Below, one piece after another: positions 59,182 through 64,000 of a stretch of 64,000 nt of DNA (position 1 is the stretch's first letter; each line of letters starts with the position of its first letter). A model generated the notes under the pieces. That model saw nothing but the letters and a program-made list of their open reading frames with translations, was not told where the DNA came from and searched no databases. The translations under genes and the position numbers were made by a program. The DNA is from Bryobacterales bacterium (lineage in GTDB: Bacteria > Acidobacteriota > Terriglobia > Bryobacterales > Bryobacteraceae), in assembly GCA_003170295.1 (NCBI GenBank), contig PNAJ01000143.1:62001-126000 (forward strand), read 5' to 3'.

Positions 59182-60496
59182 GCGAAGTCCGCGGCACCGT
59201 GAGTCGTACCAGCGCCCCTCCTTCATCCCGTTTCAGAAATTCGATGGTCCCGTGAATCAATTCCGCGCGCTCTCTCATCGAAGTAAGCCCCATCCCGCGG
59301 CCGTTATTCCGTTCTCCGAATCCGACTCCATGATCCTCCACTTCCAGCACCAATTCTCCCTCACCGAACCGCAGGCGCACGTCGGCTTCAGTCGCTTTCG
59401 AATGCCGCGCAACATTATTAAGAGCCTCCTGCAACACGCGATAGACATGAATCGCCACATCGCGATCCACCGCGCGGCTGTCCCCGTCTTTCTCGTAGCG
59501 AACCGCAATTCCCGTCTGTTTTTCAAATCCCGGCAGATACAAATCGAGCGCGCCTTCAAGGCCCGCGTCGTCGAGCACCACCGGATGCAGCGCTTGCGAC
59601 AACGCGCGAATCTTATCGAGCGTCCCTTGCACAATTTCGCGCACCTCCTCAAAATCGGCGCGCAGGGAATCGTCGAGCGGAGGGATTTTTTTCCCCGCTC
59701 TATGCAGCATCGCGCCGATCGCGGTGAGGATCTGTCCGAATTCATCGTGCAGCTCGCGCGAAATGTGGCGAAAAGTATTTTCCTGGATCGAAATCAACTG
59801 CCGCGCCAGTTCGCTGCGCCGCTCCGATAACGACGCCACCTGCGCGAACATCCCGCGATTCCACTCGACCAGATACAAACTCGTCGCGACGATCAGTACC
59901 AACATCGCGGCAAGAAAAATATACGCATTCCGTTCCGCCCGCGCGTAAATGTTTTGCGTTTCGATCGCGGTCCGCTGCTCGCTCTCGTTGTTTTGCACCA
60001 GCAGCCGCGCGATGGTGTTGCTGAGAGCTTCCTCGCGCGCCTCGAGCGATAAACGAATTCGCGTGCGCGCCTCTTCCTCCTGACCCTCTGCCGCCATCGC
60101 GAAAATCCGTTCCAGCGCGTCCCAAAACTGCGCAACGGACCCAGCAAGATAATTGCGCTGATCCTCGGTCGCCCGCGAGACTTTTCGCTCGCGCTCCATC
60201 GCATCGCTCAGATCGACCTCGATCCGCCGCATCTGCCCTCTCCACGCGATCAACGGATACGCCTGGCCCTGATTCAAACTGGGGTCGAGCATGTCCCTCA
60301 TCGTGATCCCGAGCGAATTGAGATTGTTCTGAATCCTCAGCAGCAGCAGCGAATCCGCGCGATTCCGGTCGATCGTCTCCGCCTGCAATCTCCGCAGTCC
60401 GCGCAGCTGCACCACCGTGTAGCCCGAGTAAACCGCGACCGCCGACAGCGTCACCGCCAATCCCGCAAGCAGTCCAAATGTCGGCGATCGGCGCAC
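59174..60496 (-). CDS. Membrane sensor histidine kinase (440 aa)
   Basis: An N-terminal membrane segment (residues 8-30) and a second near 195-212 (IFLAAMLVLIVATSLYLVEW) bracket a periplasmic all-helical sensor region (about 35-190), which resembles a four-helix-bundle chemoreceptor-type domain. Then HisKA_3 with H in ISRELHDEFGQILTAIGAML (about 246) and an ATPase domain (DHGVGFGERNNGRGMGLTSM). This is the NarX/DegS class that pairs with NarL-type regulators. The signal is unknown. It is divergent from the large TPR/FG-GAP gene across 99 nt. Confidence 0.92.
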   Translation of the reverse strand: MRRSPTFGLLAGLAVTLSAVAVYSGYTVVQLRGLRRLQAETIDRNRADSLLLLRIQNNLNSLGITMRDMLDPSLNQGQAYPLIAWRGQMRRIEVDLSDAMERERKVSRATEDQRNYLAGSVAQFWDALERIFAMAAEGQEEEARTRIRLSLEAREEALSNTIARLLVQNNESEQRTAIETQNIYARAERNAYIFLAAMLVLIVATSLYLVEWNRGMFAQVASLSERRSELARQLISIQENTFRHISRELHDEFGQILTAIGAMLHRAGKKIPPLDDSLRADFEEVREIVQGTLDKIRALSQALHPVVLDDAGLEGALDLYLPGFEKQTGIAVRYEKDGDSRAVDRDVAIHVYRVLQEALNNVARHSKATEADVRLRFGEGELVLEVEDHGVGFGERNNGRGMGLTSMRERAELIHGTIEFLKRDEGGALVRLTVPRTSHA

Positions 60497-60595
60497 TCTT
60501 ACAAGATTACAGCCAAGATTACAGCGCCGCGCGTTCTCCGCACTAATACAAATCGATTATTCTTCCCCGATCCGCCTTCGTGCCATAATCGCCCG

Positions 60596-63500
60596 ATGGC
60601 CACTGCGCGTGACCGCTTGAGGGTGATGTGTGCGTGTGCGATTCTCGCCGCAGCCCTGCTGGTCTGGTTTTCTCCTCCGACCATTTCCGCCGCTGCCGAC
60701 GCGACCATCGAACGTCACCGCAATCTGGGCAAGGCGTTCTTCGAAAATCCGACCACCCACGTCGAAGCCATCGCCGAATTCAAGAAGGCTCTCGACCTCG
60801 CGCCCAATTCCGTCCGCGAAAGACTCAACTACGCACTCGCATTGATGCACGGCAATCGCGCCCCCGAAGGTGTCGCTCTCCTGGAAAACGTCCAGCGACT
60901 TGACCCCTCGCTGCCCCACACCTGGTTCAACCTCGGGATCTATTACAAGAAATCGGATCAGCCGGAAAAGGCGATCGTCCAGTTCGAACAGATGATCAAG
61001 CTCGCGCCGAACGAGCCCATCGCGCACTATCAGCTCGGCACTCTTTATCGCGCCGCCGCGCGCAACGCCGAAGCCATCGAGCAGTTTGAAAAAGCCTCCG
61101 CGCTCGATCCTCTGCTCGCCGCCGCGCACTTCCAGCTCTACAATATTTATCGCCAATCGGCCCGCCGCGACGAGGCCGCCAAGCAGCTCGCGATTTTCCA
61201 AGCGCTCAAGAAACAATCCGAAGGCGCCGCCATTCCCGAGGACGTCGACTGGTGCAACTACGCCGAAATTTACGATCCTCCGCGCCCGACCACGCCAGTG
61301 CTCTCCGCCAAGCCGAACTCTCTTAAGTTAAACAATGACGACCGCATCCTCACCGACGCCACCGGCATGCTCGCCATCGATGCCGCCGGTACCGGCCACA
61401 CCGATCTTCTCGTATGGTCGGCGATCGCAGTGCATCTCTATCGCAACGGCACCGAGCTTGTGAAAGACTCCGGCCTCGAACAAATCCCCGGCGCAATCTT
61501 CATTGCCGCGGGCGATTTCGATAACGACGGTTTTAACGATCTCTGCATCGTCACCTCCTCCGGCCCCAAGCTCTACCGCAACACGAAAGGCCGCTTCGAG
61601 CCCTTCGACGCCGCTCTTCCCCAAAGGAAATTCGAGCGCGCCATCTGGATCGATTACGATCACGACTACGATCTCGACTTGATCCTCCTAAGCGATCAGC
61701 CTGCGCTGATGCGCAATCAAGGCAAGGCGGGATTCGAGGATCGGACCGCGGATTTTCCATTCATCGCCGGCAATCCCACCGACGCCTACAAACTCCGCAT
61801 CGTTCCCGATAGCAAGTCCTTCGATCTCGCCGTCTTCTATTCCGACCACGCGCCCGTCTTATATAACGACCAGCTAGGCGGACGATATACCGCAGCCGCG
61901 TACACCGGCCCCACGCAACAAGCTTTTCTGGAAGCCGACTTCAACGACGACAACCGCCTGGATCAAGCCAAAATCGAAGACGGCAAACTTCACGTCCTTC
62001 TAAACCGCACGACTCCGCAGCGTTTCCTCCGCGTCCGCCTGACCGGAATAAAAAATCTAAAGCTCGCCGAAGATGCCGTCGTCGAAGTGAAATCGGGCGA
62101 CGGCTATTGGAAGCAAACCTACGCGGGCGTGCCTCTGCTCTTCCCCGTCGGCGCGAATCTGAAGGTCGACGTCGTGCGCATCACCTGGCCCAACGGCCTC
62201 ATCCAGAACGAGACCAATCAGCTCACGAATAAAACGTACAACTACGAAGAAGCGCAGCGCCTCTCCGGTTCCTGCCCGATGATCTGGACCTGGAACGGCC
62301 GCGAATTCGAGTTCATCACCGACGTTCTAGGCGTCGCCCCTCTCGGCGCGAGCGATGGCGAAGGAACTGTTTTCTCAGTCGATCACGACGAGTACGTGAC
62401 CATTCCCTCTCACGCACTCAAACTGCAAAACGGCCACTACGAAGTCCGTATAACCGAGGAATTGAGCGAGGTCTCCTACCTCGATCAAGTGCAGCTCTTC
62501 ACGCTCGACCATCCGTCGGCGAAGGAAATCTTCACCAACGAAAAATTCAAAGGACCTCCGTTCCCGGAGTTCCGTCTCTACGAAGTCCCGCGCCGCATCT
62601 ATCCGACATCAGCCCGAGACGACGCTGGAAATGACGTGCGCCAGCGCCTCTTAGCGCGCGACCAAAAATATCCCGACCAGTTCCCCCGCACCGAGTTGGG
62701 CGTGGCGAAACTCCACACATTAGAATTGGACTTCTCGACAACCGCAGCCGACGCCGTCCTGCTAGCCAACGGCTGGGTCGATTGGCCCGATGGCAGCACC
62801 TTCCGCGCCCAATCGCAGGAGCGCACGGGCGGCCTCGTGATGCCCTATTTGCAAATGCAGGACGCGACAGGCCACTGGGTCACGGTTAACGGCGACATGG
62901 GCATGCCCGCCGGAAAACCCAAGACCATCGCCGTGCCGTTGCACTTCATTTCGTCGAGCCGCAAGCTCCGCATCCTCACCAGCCTCTGCGTCTACTGGGA
63001 CGAAATATTCTTGAGCGAAACGCCGGGCCCAGCCGAAGCCCATCAGCAGCGGCTAGCCCTCCTCTCCGCCGATCTGCACTTCCGGGGATTCTCCGAATCG
63101 GTCATCAACCCTTTGCGCAAGCAACCCGACACCTTCCTCTATAACCACGTCGAGACCACATCCTTCTGGAATCCCACTCCGGGCTTCTACACGCGCTATG
63201 GCGATGTTCGCGAACTGGCCGAAACAGTCGACGACCGACTGATAATCATGGGCTCCGGCGACGAACTGCGCCTCCTGTTCGACGGATCGAAACTCGCGCC
63301 GCTCCCACAAGGATGGACCCGCGATTTTCTTCTAAAAGTCGACGGCTGGGCCAAAGACCGCGATCCTAACACGGCGTTCTCTCAATCCGTCGAGCCGCTC
63401 CCATTTCACGGCATGACCCGCTATCCCTACCCGGCAACCGAACATTTCCCGCAAGACGAAACCCATCGGCGTTACCAGCGCGATTACAATACCCGCCCCG

Positions 63501-63682
63501 CCCTCCGCCTACTCCGCCCCCTGGTAAGCGAGTCCAAAAAATCTGTATCCAAAACATCGCAAGCAATTGTGGCGCACGCGCCCACGCGTGCCGCGTCGAC
63601 ACTCGTGTCGACGTCTCTTGTAGGGCGGCCAATTTTGGCTGCAGCCGCCCTTTCAGGCGGCCGTGTTACGAGGCCGCGATGA
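60596..63682 (+). CDS. Secreted TPR / FG-GAP / ASPIC-like protein with repeat-derived C-terminus (1028 aa)
   Basis: A signal anchor (residues 11-30, ACAILAAALLVWFSPPTISA) is followed by TPRs (about 41-208, PEKAIVQFEQMIKLAPNEP), FG-GAP units (about 300-370, AAGDFDNDGFNDLCIV, DYDHDYDLDLILL) and an ASPIC-like region (about 480-545, VVEVKSGDGYWKQTYAGVPL, RITWPNG). The last 450 residues start CPMIWTWNGREFEFITDVLG and are unassigned. The final 39 residues (AIVAHAPTRAASTLVSTSLV, GRPILAAAALSGG) are a direct translation of family C and B repeats (63569-63662), so the natural end is probably near residue 990. It is likely an extracellular binding protein tied to the two-component system next door. Confidence 0.8.
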   Translation: MATARDRLRVMCACAILAAALLVWFSPPTISAAADATIERHRNLGKAFFENPTTHVEAIAEFKKALDLAPNSVRERLNYALALMHGNRAPEGVALLENVQRLDPSLPHTWFNLGIYYKKSDQPEKAIVQFEQMIKLAPNEPIAHYQLGTLYRAAARNAEAIEQFEKASALDPLLAAAHFQLYNIYRQSARRDEAAKQLAIFQALKKQSEGAAIPEDVDWCNYAEIYDPPRPTTPVLSAKPNSLKLNNDDRILTDATGMLAIDAAGTGHTDLLVWSAIAVHLYRNGTELVKDSGLEQIPGAIFIAAGDFDNDGFNDLCIVTSSGPKLYRNTKGRFEPFDAALPQRKFERAIWIDYDHDYDLDLILLSDQPALMRNQGKAGFEDRTADFPFIAGNPTDAYKLRIVPDSKSFDLAVFYSDHAPVLYNDQLGGRYTAAAYTGPTQQAFLEADFNDDNRLDQAKIEDGKLHVLLNRTTPQRFLRVRLTGIKNLKLAEDAVVEVKSGDGYWKQTYAGVPLLFPVGANLKVDVVRITWPNGLIQNETNQLTNKTYNYEEAQRLSGSCPMIWTWNGREFEFITDVLGVAPLGASDGEGTVFSVDHDEYVTIPSHALKLQNGHYEVRITEELSEVSYLDQVQLFTLDHPSAKEIFTNEKFKGPPFPEFRLYEVPRRIYPTSARDDAGNDVRQRLLARDQKYPDQFPRTELGVAKLHTLELDFSTTAADAVLLANGWVDWPDGSTFRAQSQERTGGLVMPYLQMQDATGHWVTVNGDMGMPAGKPKTIAVPLHFISSSRKLRILTSLCVYWDEIFLSETPGPAEAHQQRLALLSADLHFRGFSESVINPLRKQPDTFLYNHVETTSFWNPTPGFYTRYGDVRELAETVDDRLIIMGSGDELRLLFDGSKLAPLPQGWTRDFLLKVDGWAKDRDPNTAFSQSVEPLPFHGMTRYPYPATEHFPQDETHRRYQRDYNTRPALRLLRPLVSESKKSVSKTSQAIVAHAPTRAASTLVSTSLVGRPILAAAALSGGRVTRPR
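63569..63613 (+). repeat. Family C repeat inside a coding frame (copy C4)
   Basis: Reads GTGGCGCACGCGCCCACGCG then TGCCGCGTCGACACTCGTGTCGACG. It matches 46656-46700 and the complement of 30145-30189. It lies in frame in the 3' end of the 60596 gene. Confidence 0.85.
63620..63662 (+). repeat. Family B double-hairpin repeat inside a coding frame (copy B4)
   Basis: Reads GTAGGGCGGCCAATTTTGGC then TGCAGCCGCCCTTTCAGGCGGCC. It follows the family C copy by 6 nt and supplies the last residues of the 60596 reading frame before the TGA at 63680. Confidence 0.85.
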
Positions 63683-64000
63683 TCCCCCTCCTCCTCGCCC
63701 TCCTAATAGCCAACTCCGCCTACCTGGCCGCCCTCCCTGCCGCAAATCTTTTCTACATCGCGAACATTCCTCTTCACCTCCTCCTAGCCATTCCCACCTG
63801 CGCCCTACTAATCTGGCAATCCCGAAAATCCCCCAAAATAATCCCCCTCCTAGCAGCCACCCTGATCGGCATCTACCTGATTCCCGCGGGCGCCACCACC
63901 GACCATTACAAAATTCTCGCGGCCCACATCGCGCTATCCGTAGCAGGCCTAGCATTAATAAAGCCCCGCTACACCCTAACTCTGGCCACTCTAACTTTCA
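63679..64000 (+). CDS. Membrane protein, 3' truncated by the window edge
   Basis: The frame starts with an ATG that overlaps the TGA of the previous gene (ATGA) and stays open to the end. Translation gives MIPLLLALLIANSAYLAALP then AANLFYIANIPLHLLLAIPT, three or four hydrophobic segments in 107 residues, with LIGIYLIPAGATTDHYKILA further on. It is clearly a polytopic inner-membrane protein. No family recognised from the part visible. The overlap with the repeat-derived end of the previous gene may be fortuitous. Confidence 0.65.
   Translation, partial: MIPLLLALLIANSAYLAALPAANLFYIANIPLHLLLAIPTCALLIWQSRKSPKIIPLLAATLIGIYLIPAGATTDHYKILAAHIALSVAGLALIKPRYTLTLATLTF

Overview
The window looks like chromosomal DNA from an acidobacterium of the Solibacter/Bryobacter type (class Terriglobia, formerly Solibacteres). 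The assignment rests on gene families visible in the sequence that are typical of that group: two proteins with the TIGR03437 'Solibacter' C-terminal domain (21758-22531, 42928-44859), a TIGR03435 soil-type protein (18122-18883), two GWxTD-domain proteins (50565-54154), CRTAC1/ASPIC-UnbV FG-GAP proteins (56883-58541, 60596-63682), a tal-pgi fusion (25607-28363) and many secreted proteins behind Sec or Tat signals. GC content is high, so long antisense open frames are common and were left out. Nothing marks an integrated phage, a complete IS element or a CRISPR array.

Layout. 1-6012: an ornithine cyclodeaminase-like gene cut by the window edge, small metal- or zinc-binding proteins, fabD-dusB, a TPR membrane protein, rnhA, a TonB-like protein and an outer-membrane barrel. 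6020-8770: a minus-strand ABC exporter with its start almost on top of a plus-strand DUF72 gene. 8771-10933 is the accessory patch: a large inverted repeat, a decayed hicAB toxin-antitoxin locus and a three-gene cassette of unknown function that is visibly richer in A+T. 10970-14340: divergent ku and ligD, the two-component bacterial NHEJ repair system. 14372-25570: a Spy/CpxP-like protein, a Cys-cluster protein, a Tat multicopper oxidase, an orphan HigA-type antitoxin, a TIGR03435 protein, PAP2 phosphatase, a GT28-type glycosyltransferase coupled to a nucleoside hydrolase, and a TonB-dependent receptor.

25607-42489: tal-pgi, a polytopic membrane protein, tRNA-Lys(TTT), then extracellular hydrolases: a type I phosphodiesterase family member, a Tat-exported glycoside-hydrolase-like protein, a prenyltransferase/terpene-cyclase-fold secreted protein, a large BNR-repeat protein, a sulfatase, an amidohydrolase and a frameshifted sialidase-like gene. 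42555-54744: a histone-like basic protein, a TIGR03437 surface protein, an M28 peptidase, the aguB-aguA pair converting agmatine to putrescine, a CarboxypepD_reg/barrel protein and tandem GWxTD paralogues. 54800-64000: a redoxin/cytochrome c/PHM-like/TPR fusion and two FG-GAP proteins flanking a NarL-type two-component system.

The most unusual feature is a set of short palindromic intergenic repeats in at least four families (A to D here), sometimes joined as mosaics (52381-52550, 46656-46738, 63569-63662). One mosaic forms the last coding stretch of the 60596-63682 gene. A second unexplained signal is a short peptide motif of the form FSRTDGTHLGTG that occurs in two otherwise unrelated secreted proteins. 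All family names come from reading the sequence; no database search was run.
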